A stretch of 64,000 nt of DNA from Tautonia sp040717455 (GCF_040717455.1 NZ_JBFEFH010000002.1:1-64000), one strand, 5' to 3'; shown: positions 28,101-36,501, numbered from the stretch's first letter. Made by a program: numbers and translations. The notes: generated by a model not told the origin, from the letters alone.

Positions 28101-30979
28101 GCATCTCCGACTCGGCCCGCAACACGATCGGCGGCCGGTCGAACCTGATCTCCGGAAACGGCGTCTTCGGCCTGACGATCGCCGGCGGCTCCGCCACCGA
28201 GAACGTCGTCTCGGGCAACCTCATCGGCCCGAACCTCGCCGGCACGGCCAGCCTCGGCACGCAGCAGGTCGGCCTGGTCATCCTCAACGCCCCGAACAAC
28301 CGGGTCGAGGACGGCAACCTCATCGCCGGCCACTCCGGAGACGGCCTCCAGGTCATCGGCGCGGCCGCCACCGGCAACCTGATCGACGGCAACCTCATCG
28401 GCACCGACGAGGCCGGCCGCGACGGCCTCGGCAACGCCCGAGGGGTCCTCCTCGACGTCGCCCCCAGCAACGTCCTGGCCGGGAACGTCATCTCCGGCAA
28501 CCGCAACGACGGCGTCGTCATCCTCAACGGGGCGAACGGGAACACCCTCTCCGGCAACCTCATCGGCCTGGCCGGCCCGACCGGCTCGCTCGCCCGAGCG
28601 AACCTCAGCGGCGTCCTCATCGTCAACGCCAATAACACCACGCTCGACTCCAACGCCATCGGCGGCAACCGCGGCTTCGGCGTCGCCCTGGCCGCGACCT
28701 CGGGCACCTTCCTGTCCGGCAACCTCATCGGCACCAATCGCCAGGGCACCGCCGCCCGGCCGAACACCCTGCACGGGGTGATGGTCCTCGCCTCCCAAAA
28801 CAACACCCTGTCGGGCAATGTCCTGTCCGGCAACCGCCTGTTCGGCGTCGAGCTGCGCGACGGCTCCACCAACAACACCCTGGTCGACAACCTCATCGGC
28901 ACCGACCGCACCGGCGCCTTCGCCATCGCCAACCAGCGCGACGGCGTCTTCCTCGACAATGCCGCGTCGAACCGCCTGGAGCGCAACGTCATCTCCGGCA
29001 ACCTCGGCAACGGCGTGATGGCCATCTCCCAGGCGTCGAACACCGTCCTGATCGGCAACTTCATCGGCACCAACCGCGACGGATCGGCCATCGTGTCGAA
29101 CCGAGGGAGCGGCGTGATCGTCGCCGGCCCGTCGAACGTCGGCTTGCAGGGGAATATCGTCTCGGGCAATCTCGGGTTCGGGGTCGCCCTGGTCGGCGGC
29201 ACCGGCAACGTGATCGCCGACAGCTTCATCGGCACCAACGCCGCCGGAGACGCCGCCCTCGGCAATCGCCTGGTCGGCGTCCTGCTCCTGAACGCCCCGG
29301 GCAACACCGTGCTCAATTCCGTCATCGCCGCCAACGGCGTCGTCGACGGCCGGGGGAACGTCCGGATCGACGGCCCCGGCAGCGCCGGCAACCGCGTCAC
29401 CGGCAGCTTCATCGGCACCGACCGCACCGGCTCCCGGTCCCTCGACCCCCGCGCCGGCAACGTGCAGACCGGCCTGCCCACCACCCCCGGCGACGGCTCC
29501 CCCGGCGCGAGCGACCGCCAGACGTTCGACCCCCGCAACGACGGCATCGTCATCGCCGACGGCGCCTCGAACACCACCATCGGCGGCACCGGCGCCGGCC
29601 AGGGGAACGTCATCTCCGGCAACCGCATCGGCATCTACATCCGAGGCCAGTCCTCCGGCAATGTTGTTCAGGGGAACCGGATCGGCACCAATCGCGACGG
29701 CTCGGCCGCCGTGCCCAACAGCGACGGCGTCATCATCATGAACGCCTCGAACAACACGATCGGCGGCACCGGCCCGGCGGCGCGCAACCTGATCTCCGGC
29801 AACCTCGAAGTCGGCGTCCGCCTGACCAGCATCGCCTTCGACGAGCCCCGCGCCCCGGCCTCGGGCAACGTCGTAGCGGGCAACTTCATCGGCACCGATG
29901 TGACCGGCAACGCCGCCCTCGGCAACCGCCAGGGGATCTTCATCTACGGCGCGAGCGGCAACCAGATCGGCCTCGGCTCGTTCACCGACGCCAACGGCGG
30001 CGGCAACCTGCTCTCGGGCAACCGCGAGGTCGGCCTCCAGATCCTCAACGCCGACACGATCAACGCCGTCACCGTCGCCACCCCGACCGGCCCCCAGATC
30101 GTCCCCTATGCCCCGGCCGTCGGCGCCGTCAGCACCGGGAACATCGTCGCCGGCAACCGCGTCGGGACCAACGCCGCCGGGACCGCCCGCCTGCCGAACT
30201 TCCAGGGGATCTTCATCAGCGACGCCCCCGGCAACACCGTCCGCGACAACCTGATCAGCGGCAACTCCCAGGTCGGTTTGAACATCACCGCATTCAACGC
30301 CGTGAACAATCAAGTCAGCGGCAATCGCATCGGCCCCGACATCAACGGCGCGATCGGCACCGTCGGCAACGGCTTCGCCGACCCGAACGGACTCGGCTCG
30401 GGCCTGTTCCTCAATCAGGTGGTTGACGGCGCGAACACGATTGCCCCAAGCAACGACATCCGAGGCAACCTCAGCGCCCAGACCCGTACCCGCTCGATTG
30501 CCGCCGGTCCGTTCGTCGAGCGGGTCACCCCCATCATCAACCCCGCCACCGGCGCCCTGACGCGGATCGACGTCCGCATCAACGGCTACCTCAGCCGCGA
30601 TGCCGCCCGCACGCTCAACCTGGCCAACTTCAGCCTCGTCCCCACCACAACCGGGGCCGCCCCCATCCCGCTCGCCTCCGTCTCGTACGACGAGGTGGCC
30701 CGGATGCTGTCCATCACCCCGATTGCCCCGGTCGCCCCCGGCCAATCGTACCTGCTCACGCTCGTCGGCCGCGCCCCCGGCGGCCTCCAATCCCGCCCCG
30801 GGCCCGGCATCGCCCCGGCCTTCCTCGCCGGCGGCGGCTTCGCCGGCACGAACTTCACGCAGGTCATCACCCTGCCTTCCCCCTCCGGCACCTCCCTCGC
30901 CGCCCGACGCGCCGGCGGCGGCCCCTCGGCGCTCGGCGTCGACCTGCTGCTCTCAGGTCCCGGCCGGTCGGACCTGTAA
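25115..30979 (+). CDS. Giant right-handed beta-helix surface protein with LE-R-LL motif
   Basis: A 1954-residue protein. Basic N-terminus, then SVEPMERRALLAT (about residues 24-36), the LE-R-LL surface-protein motif. From about residue 80 to 1780 it is built of several dozen repeats of the type GNLISGNGGDGI...NVVQGNFIGTNRDGTAAIPN, the parallel beta-helix (PbH1/NosD-like) repeat with stacked Asn and Gly ladders. The last 160 residues form a beta-sandwich module (TRIDVRINGYLSRDAARTLNLANFSLV...ISITP-like) and no anchor. The start at 25115 follows TTGAGGAAAC. Likely secreted or wall-exposed, binding polysaccharide or acting as adhesin (inference). It is by far the largest gene here. Confidence 0.9.
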   Translation: MSRQGGRAVRASFRRRGARGRRLSVEPMERRALLATIQVTTLLDTLVPIPGQVSLRSAIEAVNAGGSANLDVLANTTGTFGDDDRIVFNGLSGSIVLVGSLPDLVAPVVLDGSTGAGFSDRPVLTIDGDRVANNTIRITGPDVTIQSFAVIGSRGPGVLITGAAATGAILQGNHIGVDAAGTTAEPNLGGGVVVANGASNARIGGPLSAPFVLGSIGNVIAGNDTDNVLLDSAQNVVVQGNFIGTDRTGTVAMRDENLGVDGHGVQIVGGSGHSIGGLTANLGNLISGNGINGVEVRAGNGNLIAANRIGTAVDGVNPLRNEFLGIRLQQATVNNTIGGANATPFVLSAGNLIAHNGGDGIRIQGPGTTGNVVAGNFVGVDVTGTTARENIDTGIEINNATSNTIGGTSAGMGNLVSGNRGDGILLTGAGAANNVIQGNRIGTNASGTAAIPNQEDGIEVNGGQNNTIGGAAAGAGNLISGNGSDGIELERTSSGNIVQGNLIGTNFNGTAAVPNVENGVRLDAGPVNVGGTPQFLGAINNTIGGVNATSGVRTAGNLISGNGRNGILLYGGPTSNNAILGNFVGTNAAGSAAIGNTLHGILLEGASNNTIGGENVSVNPGALRSGNLVSGNGGDGIRLTTLLNEPGGNNAASSGNLISGNFVGTNPSGSSAIGNAGAGIALIGDSNAAGNLTGNTIGNVNATPAGLRRGNLVSGNAGPGILLQGPAVTGNTVLGNFVGTSVTGLAPIGNAVGIRVSQAAGNTIGAGNIVSGNISHGVHLTGGGTTNTLVTGNFIGLGPVGATAVPNGGDGIRVDGSPANTLTGNVVSSNAGAGIALVGPGASNNLIRSSRIGTDDLGLSARANLGGGILLTNAANTTIGGVLPADGNIISGNGGSGIVLQGAGTSNTQIFGNVIGLDATGDAALGNASHGVAILNGASANRVGGDATGSGNLISGNGGDGVVLAAGAFENLVSGNVIGANVGGTSARGNAGTGVRISDSARNTIGGRSNLISGNGVFGLTIAGGSATENVVSGNLIGPNLAGTASLGTQQVGLVILNAPNNRVEDGNLIAGHSGDGLQVIGAAATGNLIDGNLIGTDEAGRDGLGNARGVLLDVAPSNVLAGNVISGNRNDGVVILNGANGNTLSGNLIGLAGPTGSLARANLSGVLIVNANNTTLDSNAIGGNRGFGVALAATSGTFLSGNLIGTNRQGTAARPNTLHGVMVLASQNNTLSGNVLSGNRLFGVELRDGSTNNTLVDNLIGTDRTGAFAIANQRDGVFLDNAASNRLERNVISGNLGNGVMAISQASNTVLIGNFIGTNRDGSAIVSNRGSGVIVAGPSNVGLQGNIVSGNLGFGVALVGGTGNVIADSFIGTNAAGDAALGNRLVGVLLLNAPGNTVLNSVIAANGVVDGRGNVRIDGPGSAGNRVTGSFIGTDRTGSRSLDPRAGNVQTGLPTTPGDGSPGASDRQTFDPRNDGIVIADGASNTTIGGTGAGQGNVISGNRIGIYIRGQSSGNVVQGNRIGTNRDGSAAVPNSDGVIIMNASNNTIGGTGPAARNLISGNLEVGVRLTSIAFDEPRAPASGNVVAGNFIGTDVTGNAALGNRQGIFIYGASGNQIGLGSFTDANGGGNLLSGNREVGLQILNADTINAVTVATPTGPQIVPYAPAVGAVSTGNIVAGNRVGTNAAGTARLPNFQGIFISDAPGNTVRDNLISGNSQVGLNITAFNAVNNQVSGNRIGPDINGAIGTVGNGFADPNGLGSGLFLNQVVDGANTIAPSNDIRGNLSAQTRTRSIAAGPFVERVTPIINPATGALTRIDVRINGYLSRDAARTLNLANFSLVPTTTGAAPIPLASVSYDEVARMLSITPIAPVAPGQSYLLTLVGRAPGGLQSRPGPGIAPAFLAGGGFAGTNFTQVITLPSPSGTSLAARRAGGGPSALGVDLLLSGPGRSDL

Positions 30980-31030
30980 CCCGCTCGCCCCGCCTCCCGG
31001 ATCGCCTGACCAAGGGCCCTCCGTTCCCAA

Positions 31031-31230
31031 CCCTCTCTCCCGCTCGCGGGGAGAGGGTGGCCGCCAGGCCGGGTGAGGGGGTCCCCGGCCAGCTCGCGGG
31101 CCGAGGCATTTCGTCCTCGCCCTGGCCCCCTCACCCCGGCCCTCTCCCCCGACTCGGGGGAGAGGGGGGCACTCTCTACCCTCGCCCCCTCCGGGGGAGA
31201 GGGTGGCCGAAGGCCGGGTGAGGGGGTCCG
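31031..31230. repeat. Three REP-like palindromic units in both orientations
   Basis: The gap between the giant gene (ends 30979) and the Dabb gene holds three related units: 31031-31081 (hairpin of CCCTCTC.../GGGAGAGGG followed by TGGCCGCCAGGCCGGGTGAG), 31126-31167 (reversed: CACCCCGGCCCTCTCCC...) and 31183-31229 (hairpin followed by TGGCCGAAGGCCGGGTGAG). Each contains a stem of the form CTCCC-GGGAG and the tail GGCCGGGTGAGGGGG. They resemble repetitive extragenic palindromes reported from several high-GC genomes. No transposase is nearby. The rest of the gap (30980-31030, 31231-31366) is featureless. Confidence 0.8.
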
Positions 31231-31366
31231 CTGCCCAAATGTCACGCCTCGCGATCCAGCCGGTAACCCCTCGCTCCCCACCTCAAGGGAGCCGGAGCCG
31301 GGCAAGGCCCGCGAGAACGGAGCGGCCCGGCGCCTCGCGCCTCGACCGCCCCCGCGCGTGCAAGAA

Positions 31367-31810
31367 TCAGCGGCCCGACGACCCGGCGACGTACGAGTCG
31401 TACACCCGGACGCTCGACCACATCTCACTGTTCTTCTCGATGAATTCCTGGTGCCGCGGGTGCTCCTGATAGGTGTCGTGCGCGGCCTTGTCCTCGAAGA
31501 CCAGGTGCAACGCCACATCGAAATCGGTGGCGTTCACGTCCCGGTCGAACTCCTCGGCGCGGGTGCCGACGGAGAAATAGACGGTCCCGTCGTGGCCGTC
31601 GAGGTACTGATGGCAGGCGTCCACTAGCTTCTGCGCGTTCGCCTCCGATCGGTTCGCCAGCGTGAAGAAGACCATGTGAGCCAGCGGCGCGGCGGCGACC
31701 GCCGTCACCGGCTCGGCCTCCGACTGTCCGGTCACCGACAGCACCGCCGCCATGACCAGGGCACCCGCGACGGCGGCCAGCACCGGGCGAATCATCGAGT
31801 TGCGCATCAT
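31367..31810 (-). CDS. Exported Dabb-type (stress-responsive A/B barrel) protein
   Basis: A 147-residue protein with a signal sequence (SMIRPVLAAVAGALVMAAVLSVTG) and then a dimeric alpha/beta barrel domain: LAHMVFFTLANRSEANAQKLVDACHQYL...VYFSVGTRAEEFDRDVNATDFDVALHLVFEDKAAHDTYQEHPRHQEFIEKN. The HMVFFTL start, the VGxR region, FDVALHLVFED and YQEHPxHxEF are hallmarks of the Dabb family (PF07876). Most members are cytoplasmic; an exported one is typical of planctomycetes. Ligand unknown. Confidence 0.88.
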   Translation of the reverse strand: MMRNSMIRPVLAAVAGALVMAAVLSVTGQSEAEPVTAVAAAPLAHMVFFTLANRSEANAQKLVDACHQYLDGHDGTVYFSVGTRAEEFDRDVNATDFDVALHLVFEDKAAHDTYQEHPRHQEFIEKNSEMWSSVRVYDSYVAGSSGR

Positions 31811-32862
31811 CGTTGTCGTCTCCCGACTGTTGTGTCGTGTCGTGTTGTCTTCTGGTGTCTTGCGCTGCGAGACGTTGCGTCATCGCTTGGCTTGACCCGG
31901 AACGCTCCAGCGGGGCCGATCCTTCGATTCCGTCAGACCCGCCCCGATCACCTCGGCCGCCCGTCCCTCCGACCCGGGGCCTTGAACTGCCCCGACCCGC
32001 TCGGGCCGATCGACCGACCGAGGCCGATTGTACGTCCCCCCGCCCTCCCGAACCAGAAACCAGCGCCCTCCCCCCATTCTCAAAAATCTCGGCGCTCAAA
32101 GTGACTGAACCTGCCCAATTCCCCGAGAGTATCAGTGTGTCCCGAACCCCACTGGCCCGGTTAGCTTCCTGCTCCCCTCACACCCGAAATTGAGTGCGCC
32201 CCTCACCGGGCCAATTCCCGAAACGAACACGAAAAATCGCCAGAAATCGCTCTTTGACAACACCTTGCACCAAACGCCCGGAGCGCACCCGCTGCGCATC
32301 GCCCGACGCACCGAGCCGCGTACCGCGTCGTCCGACTCCTGCACCCTGTTTCAACGGAAGCGTTCAGGGCCGCCCTCGGTTGCTCGCCGACCAGGGCCAC
32401 CCTCGAAAAACCACCCGTGTTGAGGAGCGGGTCTGCGCCCCCCTCGGCAGGTGAGATCCCCCGGTAGGTCGCCACGCGAGACGCAGACAGAGTATTCCCG
32501 AAACGAATCGCTTGTTTTGACTCAAACCCAAACACACCAGGAACTTTCACCCATCTCGGCAAGCGCACCGAGCGGGCGCACACCCGTAATCTCCGGGTGG
32601 CTCGACCGCCCGAGCACTGCCGGCCGGCTGCGGCCCAATGCCTTCCCCGACTCGCGAACGCGATGGGTTCCGTGCCGGATCGGTCCCCGCCCCTGCCCGG
32701 AGGATCACGCCCCGGACTTACGGGCACATGGACCAGCCCGGCAGGCAGAGTCAACGCCCGGCGCAATTCCCGAAACGAATCGCCAAAATCATCGCAAACT
32801 CCGAACAAACAACAGCTTCCGCCAACCCCCGGATGCGCACCAGGAGCACCCGATCGGGCGCA
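31811..32862. other. 1-kb non-coding region with three copies of a 14-bp motif
   Basis: The largest gap in the window, between the Dabb gene and yraN, both on the minus strand. No frame in it looks coding: the longest are Arg/Pro/Ser-rich and share no family feature. It contains three exact copies of ATTCCCGAAACGAA (32214-32227, 32494-32507, 32766-32779), each in an AT-richer patch followed within 100-150 bp by GC-rich sequence with GCGCAC and CACCCG strings. The 31811-31900 part is probably the Dabb promoter region. Confidence 0.55.
32214..32779. repeat. Spaced direct repeats ATTCCCGAAACGAA (three copies)
   Basis: Copies at 32214-32227, 32494-32507 and 32766-32779; spacing 280 and 272 bp. 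The motif is extended by AATCGC in the last two copies, and each is followed by an A/C-rich stretch. The regular spacing suggests degenerated tandem duplications of a unit of about 275 bp, or three separate regulatory or RNA elements. The flanking units are only weakly alike by eye. Confidence 0.7.
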
Positions 32863-33309
32863 CTACGCGAAGAACTGGCCGCGAGGACCGACCGCGTCGA
32901 AGGCGTCGGGGAAGTGCTCGATGGTCGGCCGGCCGAGTCCGTCGGGCCAGACGATCGCCACGATGTCGAACCGGCACGGGACCGGACGAGCCGCGTCGAG
33001 CAGGCCATGCCACTTGAGGAACTGGAGCGAGGCCCGGGTGATCCGCTCCTGCTTGGCCGGCGTCACCGCCTCGGCGGGCTGGCCCCGGCGGCGGGTCTTG
33101 ACCTCGACGAAGACCAGCGTGTCGCCGTCCCGGGCGACCAGGTCGATCTCGCCCCGGGGGGTCCGGTAGCTCCGGCAGAGGACTCGCATCCCCTTCCGGC
33201 GCAGGAACCGAGACGCGGCCCGCTCCCCCCGGTCGCCGAACCACTGGTTCCAGGGCCGATCGGCCGCCCGCCCCCATCGGAACCCCTTCGGCAGGCGAAG
33301 ACCGAACAT
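32863..33309 (-). CDS. YraN family (UPF0102) endonuclease-fold protein
   Basis: A 148-residue protein of the YraN family, which has the PD-(D/E)XK nuclease fold. Conserved parts: GERAASRFLRRKGMRVLCRSYRTPRGEIDLVARDGDTLVFVEVKTRRRG. The acidic/lysine set D in GEID, E and K in FVEVKTR matches the family active site; nuclease activity is predicted but not generally proven. Length is slightly above the usual 115-130 because of an N-terminal extension. A small lipoprotein gene lies just upstream. Confidence 0.92.
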   Translation of the reverse strand: MFGLRLPKGFRWGRAADRPWNQWFGDRGERAASRFLRRKGMRVLCRSYRTPRGEIDLVARDGDTLVFVEVKTRRRGQPAEAVTPAKQERITRASLQFLKWHGLLDAARPVPCRFDIVAIVWPDGLGRPTIEHFPDAFDAVGPRGQFFA

Positions 33310-33366
33310 CCCGGCACGCTCCCGAAGGCCCCAGAATTGTCCCTCACACCCACCGCCGCAGGAGGA

Positions 33367-33657
33367 TCAGTAGATGTTGAACGAACCCCGCTCGATCTCC
33401 CTCGCCTCGGGGCTCAGGCCGCCCGGCAGTCGGTTCCGCCGGTGCATCCGGGCCGGGGCGGCCGGGTCGGACTCGCGAGAGGAGGCGATGGCGTCGGCCT
33501 CGTCCTTGCCGCTGAAGAACTCGTCGTAGAAGGTCGGCTGGTCGGCGCCGTCCTTGTTCTTGCCGAGCCCCAGGGCGTTGCACCCCGAGGCACTCAGGGC
33601 CAGCACGAGGCAGGCGAACGCGGCCGCCAGGCCAGGTCGAATCGGGCACCGCTGCAT
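33367..33657 (-). CDS. Lipoprotein of unknown function
   Basis: A 96-residue protein beginning MQRCPIRPGLAAAFACLVLALSASGC, a signal peptide ending in lipobox SASGC, so predicted lipidated. The mature part is charged and hydrophilic (NKDGADQPTFYDEFFSGKDEADAIASSRESD...ARMHRRNRLPGGLSPEAREIERGSFNIY). ATG at 33657 is chosen because it begins right at the signal; an upstream ATG at 33693 is in frame. It lies 57 bp upstream of yraN on the same strand. Confidence 0.75.
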   Translation of the reverse strand: MQRCPIRPGLAAAFACLVLALSASGCNALGLGKNKDGADQPTFYDEFFSGKDEADAIASSRESDPAAPARMHRRNRLPGGLSPEAREIERGSFNIY

Positions 33658-33822
33658 GGAGACTCGCCCCCCATCGACCCGCCCGCCTCGCACCGGTCCG
33701 GCTCGGCTCGGCGCGGGTCGATTGATCCAGACGTCAAACCAACATCGACGAAGCGTCGGGCGGACGAACGCCGCCTCCTCCAGAGGGGATCGGCGGATGC
33801 TGCCAGGAAATGCCCCCCGCGT

Positions 33823-35184
33823 CTAGTCCGATTCTCCCGCCGGGGGCGGCTCGCCCTCGACCGGGGCCTCGACCGGCTCGGAAGTCGTCCGCCACTGCTC
33901 CCGGACCTTGCCGATCTGGTCGATCAGCCGCCCGTAGGTCGCCACCGAGAGCACCACCACCAGCAGCAACCCGAAGCCCGCCACGATGTTCTGCCGCCAC
34001 GAGTTCGCGAACCGCCCCATGACCGACCGATCGTTGAGGATCAGGAACATGCCGATCCCGACCGCCGGCATCGCCAGCATCGTCGCCGCCTGGGCCACCA
34101 CCAGGGCATTGGCCCGGTTCTCCTGCGGCTGGGTGGCGATGAGCATGCCGATGACCATGATCAGCAGCGCGAACCGCCTCGGCCACGGCTGGTCCATCCG
34201 CGAGCCGAGCCCCAGGCCGTCGGCCAGCAGGCCGCCCCCGACCAGGGCATTGACCGGGATCGACGAGAAGGCCGCCGACCAGAACCCCAGGCAGAAGATG
34301 AACTTGGCCATCGGCCCGAAGGTCGCCTCCAGTTGCAGGGCCATCTCCGAGGCGTCCTGGATCACGATCCCCCGGGGCCGCAGGGCCGCCGCCGAGGTCA
34401 GGATGATCAGGATGCTGATGGTCGAGAGCAAGGTAATCCCCACCACCGAGTCGATCAGGCTCTTGCGGACGTCCGGCAGCCGCCACCCCTTCGACTGCAC
34501 CAGGTACGACTGATAGAGGCAGGCATGCAAGACGAAGGTCGTCCCCACCATCGCCGCCATCACCGTGATCGAGCCTTCGCCTTCCGGCAGGCGGGGCACC
34601 AGGCCCGCGGCCGCCTCGCCCAGGTCCGGCCGGGCGACCACCAGGTTGGTGAAGAAGGCGGCGATCATCACCAGCACCAGGACGATCATCACCCGCTCGA
34701 TCAGGCGGTACAGGTTCTTCGTGAAGGCGACCATCAGGATCGCCGTCCCGGTGAAGACGAACGGCCAGATCTGCTCCTCGGCCACCGGCCGGCCGATCGC
34801 GGCCGAGAGGCTCCGCGAGGCCCAGTTGTCCGTCACGCTCGCCGTCGCGGTCGTCACCCCGAGGTTGTTGCCGAACTGGAAGCTGGCCGACATCAGGAAG
34901 GCGGCCAGGCCGATCAGGATCGCGAACCATCGGCCGTAGCGCTCGGCCACCGCCTGCAGGAACGACCGGGCCTGCGTCGCCCCGAAGCGGGCCCCCATCA
35001 CCGTGTACATCATCATGGCCGCCGCGGCGCAGACCACGACCCAGATCAAGGCATACCCATACTCGGCCCCGATCTTCGAGGCCGTCGTCACGCTGCCCGG
35101 CCCCAGGCAGACCGACGCGATAATCAAGCCCGGCCCGATCGAACCCAGGATTCGCCTGATCCGAGCGGAGATCGCCATCGCCAT
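33823..35184 (-). CDS. Nramp-family membrane transporter, atypical ligand site
   Basis: A 453-residue protein with about 11 membrane helices. The first begins GPGLIIASVCLGPGSVTTASKIGAEYGY, the signature position of Nramp metal transporters. In canonical members this reads DPGN and, in helix 6, A-x-x-MPH; here they are GPGS (residues 28-31) and VGTTFVLHA (213-221). The metal-binding Asp, Asn, Ala and Met are thus Gly, Ser, Thr and Val. Fold and topology fit Nramp, but Mn/Fe transport cannot be assumed. ATG at 35184 or 35178; the frame upstream is Arg-rich and not coding. A hydrophilic, proline-rich tail ends the protein. Confidence 0.85.
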   Translation of the reverse strand: MAMAISARIRRILGSIGPGLIIASVCLGPGSVTTASKIGAEYGYALIWVVVCAAAAMMMYTVMGARFGATQARSFLQAVAERYGRWFAILIGLAAFLMSASFQFGNNLGVTTATASVTDNWASRSLSAAIGRPVAEEQIWPFVFTGTAILMVAFTKNLYRLIERVMIVLVLVMIAAFFTNLVVARPDLGEAAAGLVPRLPEGEGSITVMAAMVGTTFVLHACLYQSYLVQSKGWRLPDVRKSLIDSVVGITLLSTISILIILTSAAALRPRGIVIQDASEMALQLEATFGPMAKFIFCLGFWSAAFSSIPVNALVGGGLLADGLGLGSRMDQPWPRRFALLIMVIGMLIATQPQENRANALVVAQAATMLAMPAVGIGMFLILNDRSVMGRFANSWRQNIVAGFGLLLVVVLSVATYGRLIDQIGKVREQWRTTSEPVEAPVEGEPPPAGESD

Positions 35185-35428
35185 GAGTCGCCCAGCCTTG
35201 TGTGGTTTCGCTGAAGCTCGGTGCCGTCTGCCGTCCCGATCGCCTCGCCGTCCCCGCGGCGCGGGCCGGCCTCGATCCGGGACTTTACCCCCTCGCTCCG
35301 CCCGCGTCGAGGTGCTGGCCCTTCGTGTTGCAGAGCCGTCACCCCTGGCCACCATGCGGTCGAGGGCGTAAGCTCAATTCCAATCGACCCGCACGCCGAT
35401 CGGGGGATCGCCCAGGCGATCGAAACTC

Positions 35429-36247
35429 ATGCCGGAAACCGATTACCGCCTGATCCTCTTCGACGCCCCCGCCGACCCGGTCGCCCTGCGCGAGCTGTTC
35501 CGGGGGGTCATGGGCCTGCACCCGACCGAGGCGATGCAGTGGGTCAGACGCGCCCCCGGCATCCTGCCCTGGCCCCTGGCCGAGGGGGAGGTCCGCGAGC
35601 TGCTCGACGCCCTGTACGAGCAGGGAATCGCCGCCGAGGCCCGCCGCGTCGACACCGTGCCCAAGCTCGTCCCCGCCCGGTCGGTCCACCGCGCGGCCAT
35701 CCAGCCCGATGGACTCAGCATCAGCGGGCTCCGGGGCGAGCCGGCCCACTACGTCCCCTGGTCGAAGCTGGAGCTGGTCCACGGCGGCCGGATCGCCGCC
35801 GACGACGAGTTCCGCGACCCCCAGGGGATCGGCTGGGCCAACGCCGTCGCCTCGGGCCTCAACGCCATGATCCTCCGGGGCCCGAAGGCACCACGGCCCC
35901 GGCGATCGAAGCGAGTCCCCCGCGACCCCGTCACCGAGCTGCACCTGGTCCGGACCGACCCTCAGATCGCCTTCCGGATCGTCGCCGACCAGATGAACTA
36001 CAGCGACCTCGGCGACCGGCTGCTCCCGTCGGCCGCCGAGAACTTCCCGATCTTCCTCGCCGAGCTGGTCGCCCGGGCCGACGCCGCCACCATCACCGAC
36101 TCGACCCGGGCCCTGATCGGCCAGCCCACCCCCGAGGCCGAGCCGAGCACCTATCCGACCTCCCAGGCGATGCTCGACGCCACCACCCTCCGCCTGCTCT
36201 GGACCTGGTATCGCCGCGACCGGAACCGAGACGCCGAAAATCAATGA
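35429..36247 (+). CDS. Protein with ribosomal L7/L12 C-terminal-like domain
   Basis: A 272-residue cytoplasmic protein. Residues 4-72 (LILFDAPADPVALRELFRGVMGLHPTEAMQWVRRAP...VRELLDALYEQGIAAEAR) align by eye with the C-terminal domain of ribosomal protein L7/L12, including GL..EA..V..AP and the final L..AL...G...E. The rest resembles no family I know; AHYVPWSKLELVHGGRI recalls bacterial PH-like folds, and the remainder is a helical region ending in basic residues. The stop overlaps (ATGA) the start of a small membrane protein gene, so the two are probably translationally coupled. No peptide signal. Confidence 0.72.
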   Translation: MPETDYRLILFDAPADPVALRELFRGVMGLHPTEAMQWVRRAPGILPWPLAEGEVRELLDALYEQGIAAEARRVDTVPKLVPARSVHRAAIQPDGLSISGLRGEPAHYVPWSKLELVHGGRIAADDEFRDPQGIGWANAVASGLNAMILRGPKAPRPRRSKRVPRDPVTELHLVRTDPQIAFRIVADQMNYSDLGDRLLPSAAENFPIFLAELVARADAATITDSTRALIGQPTPEAEPSTYPTSQAMLDATTLRLLWTWYRRDRNRDAENQ

Positions 36248-36501
36248 ACACGCAATCGGTCTTCGAATCGATCCTGCGGAATCCCGATCTCTTCGCCGTC
36301 ATCGTCGAAGCGGCCATCCCGATCGTCGCGGGGGTCTACCTGACACTGGTGAGCTATCGAGTCGTCGGCAAGGAGCCCGGAACAGACTTTCGGTGGGATG
36401 TGTGGCATCAGCAGTACGGCGCAATCGTCAAGGTCCTCGGCCCCTTGATGGTCCTGTTCGGGATATTCCTGGCGATCGTCGGTCTCCTCAGGCTCTCCTG
36501 A
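36244..36501 (+). CDS. Small two-helix membrane protein coupled to the upstream gene
   Basis: An 85-residue protein. MNTQSVFESILRNPDLFAVIVEAA leads into two hydrophobic helices (about residues 18-40 and 62-83) separated by a charged loop with GKEPGTDFRWDVWHQQYGAIVK. The ATG at 36244 overlaps the TGA of the L7/L12-like gene by ATGA, a strong sign of translational coupling. No known family. It may anchor the upstream product at the membrane (inference). Confidence 0.7.
   Translation: MNTQSVFESILRNPDLFAVIVEAAIPIVAGVYLTLVSYRVVGKEPGTDFRWDVWHQQYGAIVKVLGPLMVLFGIFLAIVGLLRLS

Noticed and set aside
32203..32808. Long minus-strand frame (201 codons) over the repeated motifs
   Set aside because: Arg/Ala/Gly-rich with no fold pattern, no consistent reading of the repeats, and a composition typical of high-GC shadow frames.
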